Below are positions 15,846 through 23,820 of a stretch of 41,210 nucleotides of DNA, piece by piece. The translations under genes were made by a program, and so were the position numbers. This stretch comes from Acidobacteriaceae bacterium (GTDB lineage Bacteria; Acidobacteriota; Terriglobia; Terriglobales; Acidobacteriaceae), in assembly GCA_003134435.1 (NCBI GenBank), contig PLBE01000222.1:1-41210 (forward strand), given 5' to 3'. The notes below the pieces were generated by a model, which made no database searches, was not told where the DNA came from, and saw only the letters and a list, made by a program, of their open reading frames with translations. Each line of letters starts with the position of its first letter. Within the stretch, counting starts at the first letter, position 1.

Positions 15846-16820
15846 ATGCTGGACCGAGTTCTACAAGAAATTCGGGCGCGGCGACGGTTCATTGTCACCT
15901 CACATGCCCGGCCCGACGGAGACGGTATCGGATCTGCCCTCGCTTGTGGCCAAATTCTGCGCGTCATGGGCAAGGAGGCCGAGGTCGTCATGTACGATGG
16001 CGTTCCTCGGATTTATCAGAACCTGCCCTTCGCCGATCGCGTGGTTCAAGCCAACTCCATCCCCGCGACTGACGCGGTTGTCTTACTCGAGTGTGACAGC
16101 GTCAAGCGTACGCTGCTGGGAGGGCTGGAAAACTGTTTTCTCATCAATATCGACCATCACGCCAGTGGCCGCAACTTTGCGCACGTCAACTGGATTGATT
16201 CCAGCGTGATGGCCACTGCCGAACTCGTCTACCGCCTGGCGCGGCTGGCTTGCGTTCCCATCGACCCGGACATTGCGACCTGCCTCTACACCGCGCTCAT
16301 GACGGACACGGGTTCGTTCATGTTCGAGGGCACCAATGAACATACATTCACGGTAGCGCGGGAACTGGTGCTGGCGGGAGCGGTTCCGGCGCTCTGCGCC
16401 CGGCCCATTTATTTTGGACATTCGACGGCCAAGATGCGTCTGCTTGGTGCGGCGCTTTCGAACCTGCATCGCGAAGGACCGCTCTCCTGGATCTGGGTGA
16501 CGCGGGAGCAGATGCAGCGGTTGGGCGCTCGCGAAGAAGATTGCGAGGGGCTGGTCAACTATGCGCTTTCCATGGCCGACGTGCAGGTGGCAATTTTCTT
16601 CCGCGAACTTCTGGATGGCCGTTATCGCATCAGCCTGCGCAGTAAGGGAGAAGTAAATGTTTCCCGCGTGGCCGAGCATTTCGGCGGCGGCGGCCACAAG
16701 TGCGCCAGCGGCTTTTCCATCGATGGACCTTTGGCCGTGGCCGTGTCCCGCGTGGTTGAGCGATTACAAGCGGAACCGGTGTTGAACGCGGAGTCATCCA
16801 CGAATCATCGCGACCAATGA
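15846..16820 (+). CDS. nrnA: Bifunctional oligoribonuclease / pAp phosphatase NrnA (DHH family)
   Basis: A 324-residue DHH-DHHA1 phosphoesterase that degrades nanoRNAs and dephosphorylates 3'-phosphoadenosine 5'-phosphate. Motifs: SHARPDGDGIGSA (metal site I), LLECDS, IDHHASG (the DHH triad), TDTGSF, and GGGGHKCASGF in the DHHA1 substrate-binding domain. All expected metal ligands are present. The start at 15846 is chosen from homology; a heptamer array directly precedes it, with only GAAGAG as a possible ribosome site. The open frame continues upstream to 15756 across the repeats. The stop overlaps the next gene by ATGA, so the glycosyltransferase gene is probably co-translated. Confidence 0.92.
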   Translation: MLDRVLQEIRARRRFIVTSHARPDGDGIGSALACGQILRVMGKEAEVVMYDGVPRIYQNLPFADRVVQANSIPATDAVVLLECDSVKRTLLGGLENCFLINIDHHASGRNFAHVNWIDSSVMATAELVYRLARLACVPIDPDIATCLYTALMTDTGSFMFEGTNEHTFTVARELVLAGAVPALCARPIYFGHSTAKMRLLGAALSNLHREGPLSWIWVTREQMQRLGAREEDCEGLVNYALSMADVQVAIFFRELLDGRYRISLRSKGEVNVSRVAEHFGGGGHKCASGFSIDGPLAVAVSRVVERLQAEPVLNAESSTNHRDQ

Positions 16821-18436
16821 ATCCCTCCAGGAATCCGTTATCCCGCACCGACATTTTGTTGCTGATAGCGTTCTGCGGATTCCTTTGCTTCTATGGCTTG
16901 GGAGCGTTTGGACTGCTTGGCGCCGACGAGCCTCGCTATGCGCAAGTGGCGCGCGAGATGCTTGAGCGCTCCGATTGGGTGACTCCCACCCTGCAAGGCA
17001 AAGCCTGGCTGGAAAAACCCGTGCTGTATTACTGGCAAGCGATGGCGTCGTTTCGCTGGATGGGCGTCGGCGATCAGGCTGCCCGCTTGCCTGCCGCTTT
17101 CGACGCTGCCTTGCTCGTAGCAGCCATCTACTTTTTCCTCCGGCGTTTTCGGCCGGGCAGTGAATTTGACGGCGCCCTGATCACGGCCAGTTGCGCCGGT
17201 GTGATTGGATTTGCCCATGCCGCCGCGACCGACATGCCGCTGGCCGCTACCTTTGCCATTGCATTGCTGGCCTGGTACGCGTGGTACGAAAACCGGCGGC
17301 GCATCAATCTCGCTGTCTTTTACATGTTTCTGGCGCTCGGAACTTTGGCCAAGGGCCCAGTCGCGCCTGTTTTGGCTGCCGTTATCGTCTTTCTATTTGT
17401 CGCGTTGAAACGCGACTGGAGCGCCCTTCCGCGTACTCTCTGGATTCCCGGCGTCCTGCTCTACCTGGCCGTGATGCTGCCTTGGTACATTGCGGTCCAA
17501 TTGCGAAATCCGGACTTCTTCCGCGTCTTTATCCTGGAACACAATCTCGCCCGCTTCTCGCAGGACGTCTATCACCACCGTCAACCCTTTTGGTTTTACC
17601 TGCCCGTGTTTCTGCTGGCGATGATGCCGTGGACGATGGTGCTGCTTGTTGTCCTGGTGAAACGTGCTCGCCTGATCTGGTCCGAAAAAATGGAGGCCTT
17701 CTCCAGTCCGGAGGATTCCTGGCAGCTATTTCTGCTGCTTTGGATGTTGGTGCCGATCCTGTTTTTCAGCGCATCGCAGTCGAAGTTGCCCGGTTACATT
17801 CTGCCGGCTGTCCCCGCGGGAGCATTACTGGTTGCCGACTATCTTTCCGCCCGGCGCAGTGAAAAAAGGAAACTTTCGCTGGGGTTCGCTGCCGCTCACG
17901 GACTTTTGTGCGGACTGCTGATTTTTGCCGCGCTTTCGGCCGGCTCGATTGCGCTCAATCACCGGCTCCAGTGGGGACAGGAAGCCCACTACGCGCTTGC
18001 GATTGGCGCCTTGGCTGCTCTGTGCATAGCCGCCGCGTTGCTCTCCAGTACGGGACTGCGCCTGCTGAGCCGGATTACGGCTTTCGCCGTGGTGCTCAGT
18101 GTCGCGGCCGTTATTCGCCGGGCCGCCCCCGTGATCGACGCCACTCAATCGTCCCGCCCCATTGCCGAGAGCATTCAGGGCTTTTCGCACGAACCGGTGC
18201 CCATTGCCCTCTATCAACTCAATCGCGTGCAGAGATATGGACTGGAGTTTTATCTCAATCGCGCCGCCCAGCCCTATGAGAGTGGAACGATTCCGGCCGC
18301 GGCTCACGTCCTGGTTGCGGCACAAGGTACGCAATCTCAAGTTGCCCTGCTTGTTCCTGGGCGCCGCGTATCATACTTAGCGAGTATCCCCGCACAGAAG
18401 TTGGATTTGTACTGGGTGGGGAAGGAAAAGGATTAG
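16817..18436 (+). CDS. ArnT/PMT-like glycosyltransferase (GT39/GT83 type)
   Basis: A 539-residue polytopic membrane glycosyltransferase that uses a polyprenyl-phosphate sugar donor and transfers the sugar outside the cytoplasmic membrane, for example to lipid A or proteins. The family signature follows the first helix: GADEPRYAQVAREMLERSDW, with the catalytic acidic pair Asp-Glu, then GKAWLEKPVLYYW. About twelve hydrophobic segments follow, and the C-terminal 110 residues form a soluble domain. Length is typical of ArnT-like proteins. It overlaps the nrnA stop codon by four bases. The acceptor is not deducible. Confidence 0.9.
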   Translation: MNPSRNPLSRTDILLLIAFCGFLCFYGLGAFGLLGADEPRYAQVAREMLERSDWVTPTLQGKAWLEKPVLYYWQAMASFRWMGVGDQAARLPAAFDAALLVAAIYFFLRRFRPGSEFDGALITASCAGVIGFAHAAATDMPLAATFAIALLAWYAWYENRRRINLAVFYMFLALGTLAKGPVAPVLAAVIVFLFVALKRDWSALPRTLWIPGVLLYLAVMLPWYIAVQLRNPDFFRVFILEHNLARFSQDVYHHRQPFWFYLPVFLLAMMPWTMVLLVVLVKRARLIWSEKMEAFSSPEDSWQLFLLLWMLVPILFFSASQSKLPGYILPAVPAGALLVADYLSARRSEKRKLSLGFAAAHGLLCGLLIFAALSAGSIALNHRLQWGQEAHYALAIGALAALCIAAALLSSTGLRLLSRITAFAVVLSVAAVIRRAAPVIDATQSSRPIAESIQGFSHEPVPIALYQLNRVQRYGLEFYLNRAAQPYESGTIPAAAHVLVAAQGTQSQVALLVPGRRVSYLASIPAQKLDLYWVGKEKD

Positions 18437-18531
18437 CTTGGGCGTCAGGCGCGGGTGTCAGGCGCCGGACGCCGAATTAAGAATTGATTTCTCGCAGGCG
18501 CGCGTGTTCTGACACTTGACACTGGGCTTTT

Positions 18532-19491
18532 ATGGAAATCCTCGATCTCCGACATTTTTCTTCCGCCGACATTCGCCCGCTGCTGGAAGATGAGATCGCC
18601 TTGTGGGGACGCCTTCTGGCCTGGGATTACACCACGTCCGCGGAAATGATCCTGCGTTATATGGACGCGAAAATTCTGCCTGGTTACGCCGCCATCGAGC
18701 GCGGCAGCATTTGTGGGTACTCGTTCTTTGTGTACGAGCAGAGCAAGGGCGTGATCGGAGATCTTTTTGTCCGCGACTCCGGGGGCGATGGCGGCCGCGG
18801 ATACGATCGTCACGAGGTCCAAGAGCGCTTGCTGACGCACGTCATCGAAACCCTGCAGCAGTCTCCCGGCATCCATCGCGTCGAGGCTCAGTTGCTGGCG
18901 CAAGATACGGGAGAAGTCGCGCGCCCTTTTCTGCAACAGGGATTCAGCCGGCATCCGCGGGTGTTTATGAATTTCGAAATCGGCAAGCATCCCGAGACGG
19001 TCGCGCCGACGCTGCCGCCGGAGTTCGAAGTCTGTCCCTGGTCGGAGCACGAATACCAGTCCGCCGCCGCACTGATTACTGCCGCCTATCGCAATCACGT
19101 CGATTCCGAAATCAACGATCAGTACCGCACCTTGACCGGTTCGTTACGCTTTCTCAACAACATCGTTCGTTTCCCGGGATGCGGGACGTTCGATCCCAAG
19201 GCCTCTTTTGTCGTGTTTCAGCGCCGCACCCGCACTCTGATCGGACTGATTCTCTGTTCGCGGGTGCGTCCCGACGTGGGACACATCACCCAGGTCTGCG
19301 TGCTCCCGGAATACCGTTCGGCCGGGTTGGGCGAAGCCCTGATGGCCGCCTCGACCAAAAATCTGCGTGCGCGGAGATTCCGGTTCATCTCGTTGACCGT
19401 GACGGAAGCGAACGACCGGGCGATTGCGCTCTATAAACGGATTGGGTTTGATTCGACGAGGGTGTTTGACGCATTTGTTTGGGAGGGGTAA
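18532..19491 (+). CDS. GNAT family N-acetyltransferase
   Basis: A 319-residue protein with a C-terminal GNAT domain (residues 185-318). The acetyl-CoA loop reads VLPEYRSAGLGEALM, a variant of the R/Q-x-x-G-x-G/A motif, and ANDRAIALYKRIGF is the typical motif B. The N-terminal 170 residues also look like a GNAT fold (YSFFVYEQSKGVIGDLFV), so this may be a two-domain acetyltransferase. Substrate unknown. Upstream, 18437-18531 carries a GTCAGGCGC pair 13 nt apart and two tandem TGACACT heptamers (18510-18523). No clear ribosome site precedes the ATG. Confidence 0.85.
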   Translation: MEILDLRHFSSADIRPLLEDEIALWGRLLAWDYTTSAEMILRYMDAKILPGYAAIERGSICGYSFFVYEQSKGVIGDLFVRDSGGDGGRGYDRHEVQERLLTHVIETLQQSPGIHRVEAQLLAQDTGEVARPFLQQGFSRHPRVFMNFEIGKHPETVAPTLPPEFEVCPWSEHEYQSAAALITAAYRNHVDSEINDQYRTLTGSLRFLNNIVRFPGCGTFDPKASFVVFQRRTRTLIGLILCSRVRPDVGHITQVCVLPEYRSAGLGEALMAASTKNLRARRFRFISLTVTEANDRAIALYKRIGFDSTRVFDAFVWEG

Positions 19492-19530
19492 GGCAGGATC
19501 GCGGCCGGAGAAAACATCATCAACCTAACG

Positions 19531-19570
19531 AAAAACCTCCGCGTCGCCCTTCCCCGTGGCAACGCGGAGG
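19531..19570 (-). terminator. Intrinsic terminator of a minus-strand transcript
   Basis: Read on the minus strand, ACGCGGAGG / CCTCCGCGT forms a 9-bp stem with a 17-nt loop, followed by five U. No protein-coding gene ends here, which suggests a non-coding transcript. Confidence 0.7.
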
Positions 19571-19695
19571 ATAGTTTGGAAACTGGAGTCCCAATACAAG
19601 ATCGTCTTGAACAGACCCTTTGCACGCGGCCGGACTCCACCACTTCTCCGAGGGGGGCTTGCGATGAGCCGAATCCGAGTTAGCTTCCAATTTAG
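19531..19695 (-). ncRNA. Candidate structured small RNA, class unknown
   Basis: A minus-strand non-coding stretch ends at an intrinsic terminator and is separated from proline dehydrogenase by that gene's own terminator. Upstream of the terminator lie nested complementary segments (plus coordinates): an outer stem 19576-19581 with 19685-19690, an 8-bp stem 19584-19591 with 19632-19639, and a small hairpin CAAGA / TCTTG at 19597-19609. A GGCT / AGCC helix in the remaining arm would give a three-way junction. A -10-like TAAATT lies just upstream on the minus strand. It does not clearly match 6S, SRP, tmRNA or RNase P RNA by eye. Confidence 0.5.
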
Positions 19696-19731
19696 AAAAC
19701 GAGAACGCTGGCCGATTCCCTTCGCGTGTGC

Positions 19732-19782
19732 AAAAAAAAGCGAGCCGCCCAGGGACGCAGGCTTTGGCCTGCCGCCCGACTC
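19732..19782 (-). terminator. Intrinsic terminator of the proline dehydrogenase gene
   Basis: On the minus strand, GCAGGC / GCCTGC with a 4-nt loop and weaker outer pairing is followed by a run of eight U (plus-strand A at 19732-19739). It lies 28-78 bp after the stop codon. Confidence 0.7.
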
Positions 19783-19809
19783 AGGCTTAAGTTTATGATA
19801 TTAATAGCC

Positions 19810-20736
19810 TTACTTCCGCAGGAGGTTCTTCGCGATAAACAATACGTTGGCCGGGCGCTCGGCCAACCGCCGCATGAAATAGGGATACCACTCGGTTCCG
19901 AAGGGAATGTAGACGCGGACGCCCCAACCTTCTTTTACCAGGCTCTGTTGCAAGTCGCGCCGGATGCCATAGAGCATCTGGAATTCAAAAGCGCTGCGGG
20001 GAATATTCTCGCGCGTGGCGAAGGCCTTGGCTTCTTTGATGATGGCCTCGTCGTGAGTGGCTAGGCCGTGAAAGACGCCGCTCTTCATCAGGATCTTCAT
20101 CAGCTTGACGTAGCTGGCGTCGACCTCGGACTTTTTCTGGAAGGCAATGTCTTCAGGTTCTTTATATGCGCCTTTGCAGAGCCGGATACGGATGCGTTCG
20201 GAAAGCAGATTCTCGACGTCGGTCTCGGCGCTCCGCATATACGACTGGATAACCGTGCCGACGTTATTTGCGTTGCCCGGAACCCGGTGAAGTTCGCGAA
20301 CGAAGGCGAGCGTGCGCTGAGTGTAGGGAGAGCCCTCCATATCGACGCGCACAAAATTTGGGGGCGACATGCCGGCTGCCTTGGCGACCAGGCCACGAAC
20401 AATTTCGTAGGCCATTTTCTCGTCCACATCGAGGCCCATGTGGGTCAGTTTTAGGCTGATGTTGGCGTTCAGTTTGCTGGCGGCGATCTCGTCGAGCAAA
20501 TGATGGTAGAGCTGGGCGCTGGCGCGGGCCTCGTCGGCGTTGGTAACGTTCTCGCCGAGATTGTCGATGGAGACGCCGGCGCCGAGTTGATTCATGGCGG
20601 CGGCGGCGCGAATGGCGTCGGCGACCTCGGTGCCGGCGACGAAGCGGGCGCTGGTACGCTGGCCGAATCTGGAGCGCTCGGCGACGGCTCGCAGGGAACG
20701 GCTCTCCGACAACGCAATGAAGATTGCCCTTAACAT
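19810..20736 (-). CDS. Proline dehydrogenase (monofunctional PRODH)
   Basis: A 308-residue FAD enzyme that oxidises proline to pyrroline-5-carboxylate, first step of proline catabolism, passing electrons to the respiratory chain. The barrel motifs of the family are visible: SLKLTHMGLDVD, FVRVDMEGSPYT, IRLCKGAY (Lys188) and the substrate-binding WYPYFMRRLAERPAN (residues 283-297, with Arg289 and Arg290). Length matches the monofunctional enzymes of Bacillus and Thermus and not the large PutA fusion. The second enzyme, pyrroline-5-carboxylate dehydrogenase, is not in the window. The ATG at 20734-20736 has no strong ribosome site. Confidence 0.93.
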   Translation of the reverse strand: MLRAIFIALSESRSLRAVAERSRFGQRTSARFVAGTEVADAIRAAAAMNQLGAGVSIDNLGENVTNADEARASAQLYHHLLDEIAASKLNANISLKLTHMGLDVDEKMAYEIVRGLVAKAAGMSPPNFVRVDMEGSPYTQRTLAFVRELHRVPGNANNVGTVIQSYMRSAETDVENLLSERIRIRLCKGAYKEPEDIAFQKKSEVDASYVKLMKILMKSGVFHGLATHDEAIIKEAKAFATRENIPRSAFEFQMLYGIRRDLQQSLVKEGWGVRVYIPFGTEWYPYFMRRLAERPANVLFIAKNLLRK

Positions 20737-20899
20737 GATGCACCTGATTTTTGCGGGATGGACTGCGGCTTAAGACTGCCAGAGGCTTTCATTAGCTTTA
20801 CGGAGCATCACATTATTTTCTACCACAAACGAGAGGCGGATGCAGTGCGCAACGGCCGTGTCTCGCCGGCAGCGTTCTACGCTCCCCGTCGGTTTGTTA

Positions 20900-20929
20900 T
20901 TGACTAGTCAGATGACTAGTCAGTACAAT
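20900..20929 (+). promoter_or_regulatory. Toxin-antitoxin promoter with twin-palindrome operator
   Basis: TTGACT (20900-20905) and TACAAT (20924-20929) are spaced 18 bp. Between and over them lie two identical 10-bp perfect palindromes, TGACTAGTCA, at 20901-20910 and 20913-20922, 12 bp centre to centre. This is the layout expected for autorepression by an antitoxin dimer pair. Confidence 0.85.
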
Positions 20930-20947
20930 CAAGCGAGAAGGTGAACC

Positions 20948-21205
20948 ATGGCATCGTGGCAAGTGCAGGACGCGAAGGCCCGTTTCAGCGAGTTCCTGGA
21001 TGCAACCATCAAGAAGGGACCGCAGATCGTCACCCGCCGCGGAGTTAAGACCGCCGTTCTGGTGCCGATCGAGGAATGGGAGAGGCTGCAAAAGGCTGCC
21101 CGGCCCAGTCTGAAGGAAGTGCTGCTGGCACCCGAACCTCGCTTCGACGACATTATCGGCAAACGCCGCGTCTGGCGCAGCCGGCCCGTGGTGGAGTTCG
21201 AGTGA
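20948..21205 (+). CDS. Type II antitoxin, Phd/YefM family
   Basis: An 85-residue antitoxin. The N-terminal half, WQVQDAKARFSEFLDA followed by GPQIVTRRGVKTAVLVPIEEW, is the standard Phd/YefM DNA-binding fold, which dimerises and binds palindromic operators. The C-terminal half (LKEVLLAPEPRFDDIIG) would neutralise the toxin. AGAAGGTG precedes the ATG. Its stop overlaps the toxin GTG by GTGA, so toxin and antitoxin are translated in tandem. Regulation through the TGACTAGTCA pair just upstream is inferred. Confidence 0.92.
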   Translation: MASWQVQDAKARFSEFLDATIKKGPQIVTRRGVKTAVLVPIEEWERLQKAARPSLKEVLLAPEPRFDDIIGKRRVWRSRPVVEFE

Positions 21206-21612
21206 ACAAATACCTCCTCGACACTAACGTCGTGTCTGAAACGCGGAAGCCACGTCCCCATGGAGCAGTGCTGCAATGGCTCAGCGGAATGGAGGCGGGG
21301 CGGATTTTCTTGTCCGCTGTAACCCTGGCAGAATTACAAGTCGGGATTGAGAAGACCAAGCATCAGGACCCACTGAAGGCGGAGGAAATCGAGCGCTGGG
21401 TGGACCAGTTGGCCACGGTCTATGAAGTGCTCCCCATGGACGCTCAGTGCTTTCGGGAATGGGGCCGACTCATGGACCGGCAGCCGGATGGGTTGATGGA
21501 GGACGCAATGATCGCCGCTACTGCGCGGGTCCATCGTTTGATTGTTGCGACCCGGAACGAACGAGATTTTGCGCAACTTGATGTACGGATTCTCAACCCC
21601 TTCAAGAATTAG
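21202..21612 (+). CDS. PIN-domain toxin (VapC-like ribonuclease)
   Basis: A 136-residue PIN-domain endoribonuclease, the toxin of the pair. Catalytic acids are visible: Asp in YLLDTNVVSE, Glu in VTLAELQVGIE, Asp in LMEDAMIAATA and Asp in VATRNERDF. VapC toxins cleave specific tRNA or rRNA sites under Mg2+. The start is the GTG at 21202, overlapping the antitoxin stop; the open frame continues upstream within the antitoxin gene, but homology begins at NKYLLDTN. A Phd-type antitoxin with a PIN toxin is a common combination. Confidence 0.92.
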   Translation: MNKYLLDTNVVSETRKPRPHGAVLQWLSGMEAGRIFLSAVTLAELQVGIEKTKHQDPLKAEEIERWVDQLATVYEVLPMDAQCFREWGRLMDRQPDGLMEDAMIAATARVHRLIVATRNERDFAQLDVRILNPFKN

Positions 21613-21648
21613 TGCCGCGACTGCGACTATACTTGGCTGTCTGCTGCG

Positions 21649-21861
21649 ATGCTAAAGCGGATTCTACGTCCGATTGTGAAGGCAGTGGCTGGGCTCGCCG
21701 GGGTTGTGTTCCTGTTCGATAACCGCCTTAGCGGTACTGCTGGGCTTATCCTGCTCGCGTCGATCGCGGTGCTGGCGTTTTGCGGGATCGTGTGGATGAT
21801 TTTCCTGCGCGAGGATGATGAGGGCGACTCAGGGTATTGGCCGTCCAACCCGCGCCGATGA
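21649..21861 (+). CDS. Small membrane protein, unknown
   Basis: A 70-residue protein with two hydrophobic segments (VKAVAGLAGVVFLF and AGLILLASIAVLAFCGIVWM) and an acidic C-terminal tail. No family recognised. TATACT (21628-21633) lies 15 bases before the ATG with no Shine-Dalgarno. It is probably a real gene because it fills the space between the toxin and peptidase genes in normal coding composition, but evidence is modest. Confidence 0.5.
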   Translation: MLKRILRPIVKAVAGLAGVVFLFDNRLSGTAGLILLASIAVLAFCGIVWMIFLREDDEGDSGYWPSNPRR

Positions 21862-21925
21862 TCACGGGGTTACGAGTCTCCCGAAATCCTCCGACGCCAA
21901 CGGTCGTGTAGAATAACCGTTTGAT

Positions 21926-23092
21926 ATGGACCTCTCCGCCATTCAGAAAGCCCTGCGCGAGCGCAATATTGACGCCTGGCTTTTCTACGATCATCACCAT
22001 CGCGACCCGATCGCTTATCGCGTGCTGGGATTGCCGGATGGGCTCATGGTCACGCGCCGCTGGTACTATCTCATTCCTGCCGAAGGCGAACCCGTAAAGT
22101 TGGTGCATAAGATCGAATCGGGGCACCTCGATACCTTGCCCGGCACGAAGAAGCAGTATGCCGGTTGGCAAGAGTTATTCGACGGCCTGAAACAGATGCT
22201 GGCGCCGTATCGCGACGTGGCGATGCAGTTCTCGGCTAACAATTTTGTTTTCACCATTTCGATGGTGGACGCGGGCACCGCGGATATGATCCGCGGTTTG
22301 GGCAAGAACATTGTCAGCGCGGCGGACCTGATCGCGCAGTTCGAAGCGACGCTGACCGACGAACAGATCAAATCGCACTTTGCGGCGCGCGATGTGATCG
22401 ACGCGGTTACGGCCGAAGCTTTCAAGGAAATTGGACGGCGGGTGCGCGGCGGCGGCACGCACGAGCATGAAATTCAGCAGTTTTTCATGGAGGCTTTCCA
22501 GCGCGAGAACATGGTGACCGATGATCCGCCGATCGTGGCCGTGAACGCCGGCAGCGGCAATCCGCACTACGAGCCCAGCGCCAGCCGTCCGGTGCCCATT
22601 CGTGAAGGGGACTTTGTTCTGCTGGATGTGTGGGCAAAGAAAAACACGCCGGGCGCGGTTTACTACGATATTACGTGGGTGGGGTTTGTGGGCCAGTCTC
22701 CGTCGGACCGGCAGCGCGAGATTTTCAGGATCGTCCGCGAAGCGCGCGACCTCGGCGTGAAGACCGTGCAAAACGCAGTCTCTGCCCAAAAGGCGATTGC
22801 GGGATGGGAAGTGGATCACGCGGTGCGGGGTCACATCAAGCAGGCGAAGTATGGGGATTATTTCATCCACCGAACCGGCCACTCGATTGCGACCGAGGTG
22901 CATGCCAACGGCGCGAACATGGATGATCTGGAGATTCACGACGAGCGTCGCATTCTTCCCAATTCGCTGTTCTCGATCGAGCCCGGCATCTACCTGCCCG
23001 AATTTGGCGTGCGCCTGGAGGTGGATGTGCTGGTGCGGCCGGGCAGCGCCGAAGTCACTGGTAGAATTCAACGAGAGATCGTGACCCTCTGA
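21926..23092 (+). CDS. M24 family metallopeptidase (Xaa-Pro peptidase-like)
   Basis: A 388-residue pita-bread-fold peptidase with an N-terminal creatinase-type domain (residues 1-140) and a C-terminal catalytic domain. The five metal ligands are present: Asp234 (VLLDVWA), Asp248 (YYDIT), His319 (RTGHSIATEVH), Glu352 (IEPGIY) and Glu365 (RLEVDV). Family members are Xaa-Pro aminopeptidases or dipeptidases. Asp234 is followed by VW where Xaa-Pro enzymes usually have x-G, so specificity is open. TAGAAT ends 11 bases before the ATG and there is no clear ribosome site. The next gene starts at the base after this stop, indicating an operon. Confidence 0.9.
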   Translation: MDLSAIQKALRERNIDAWLFYDHHHRDPIAYRVLGLPDGLMVTRRWYYLIPAEGEPVKLVHKIESGHLDTLPGTKKQYAGWQELFDGLKQMLAPYRDVAMQFSANNFVFTISMVDAGTADMIRGLGKNIVSAADLIAQFEATLTDEQIKSHFAARDVIDAVTAEAFKEIGRRVRGGGTHEHEIQQFFMEAFQRENMVTDDPPIVAVNAGSGNPHYEPSASRPVPIREGDFVLLDVWAKKNTPGAVYYDITWVGFVGQSPSDRQREIFRIVREARDLGVKTVQNAVSAQKAIAGWEVDHAVRGHIKQAKYGDYFIHRTGHSIATEVHANGANMDDLEIHDERRILPNSLFSIEPGIYLPEFGVRLEVDVLVRPGSAEVTGRIQREIVTL

Positions 23093-23527
23093 ATGGCCAA
23101 GCCAACGACAGACAAGGATAAGACGAAGAATGCAGCGGCGGCTGATCCGGAATACCCGCTAACCACGATGGCGGTGGTCGCGCCGATTGTCGGCTGGCTG
23201 ATTCCGGGCGGCGGACACATTTTGCTCCGGCGTTACGGCCGCGGCGTCCTGCTGCTGGTGTCGGTGGTGGCAATGTTCCTGATTGGTCTGGGGATGCAGG
23301 GCCGGATTTACAAGCCGAACGGCGGAGACATTCTCGACATCCTGGGCTTTGTGGGCGACGTGGGCACGGGAGTGTTGTATTTCCTGGCGCGCATCATGGA
23401 CTGGGGCGACGTGATGGCGGCGAATGCTGCGGCGGATTATGGCAAGACGTTTCTGATCGTGGCCGGCCTTCTCAACTTCATCGCGGCGGCGGATGCGCAT
23501 CACATTGCGCTGGGGAAGAAGCCGTGA
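23093..23527 (+). CDS. Small integral membrane protein, unknown
   Basis: A 144-residue protein with about four hydrophobic segments. A Gly-rich motif, WLIPGGGHILLRRYGRG, recalls the TM2-type pattern seen in small membrane proteins. The N-terminus is a short charged cytoplasmic stretch. It starts directly at the end of the peptidase gene and overlaps the following small membrane gene by GTGA, so all three are co-transcribed. No function assigned. Confidence 0.75.
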   Translation: MAKPTTDKDKTKNAAAADPEYPLTTMAVVAPIVGWLIPGGGHILLRRYGRGVLLLVSVVAMFLIGLGMQGRIYKPNGGDILDILGFVGDVGTGVLYFLARIMDWGDVMAANAAADYGKTFLIVAGLLNFIAAADAHHIALGKKP

Positions 23528-23706
23528 CCATCAACTTGTCGCACTTCTCGGCCGCAGTCGTCTTCGCCCTCTTCGCCTCGGTGGTTTTCGGCATCACCCA
23601 ACGCAATTCGACGATGGAACAGGTAAAGTATGGACTTTATTGCTTCGCCCTGTTCGTGGGTGGAGTGTTTGTGGCGGGCTGGGTGATGGCGCTGATCCGG
23701 CGCTGA
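23524..23706 (+). CDS. 60-residue membrane protein
   Basis: Two hydrophobic segments (FSAAVVFALFASVVFGI and GLYCFALFVGGVFVAGWVMAL) with a short polar loop. It starts with a GTG overlapping the previous stop codon by four bases. Family unknown. The tight overlap supports it as the third gene of the peptidase operon. Confidence 0.7.
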   Translation: MTINLSHFSAAVVFALFASVVFGITQRNSTMEQVKYGLYCFALFVGGVFVAGWVMALIRR

Positions 23707-23820
23707 GCTCTCAGCGTCAAGTTTTCTCTAGATCTCTCACGAATGAAACCGAAAACTGAGGCGTCGTCCAGTCATCGCTTCAGCGCTGCTGCCGTCACTT
23801 TTCTTTCCAGGGCTGATTTA

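Noticed and set aside
19531-19695. 6S RNA identity for the small RNA candidate
   Set aside because: The large internal bubble with unpaired bases on both sides, typical of 6S RNA, is not evident; only an unnamed structured RNA can be supported.
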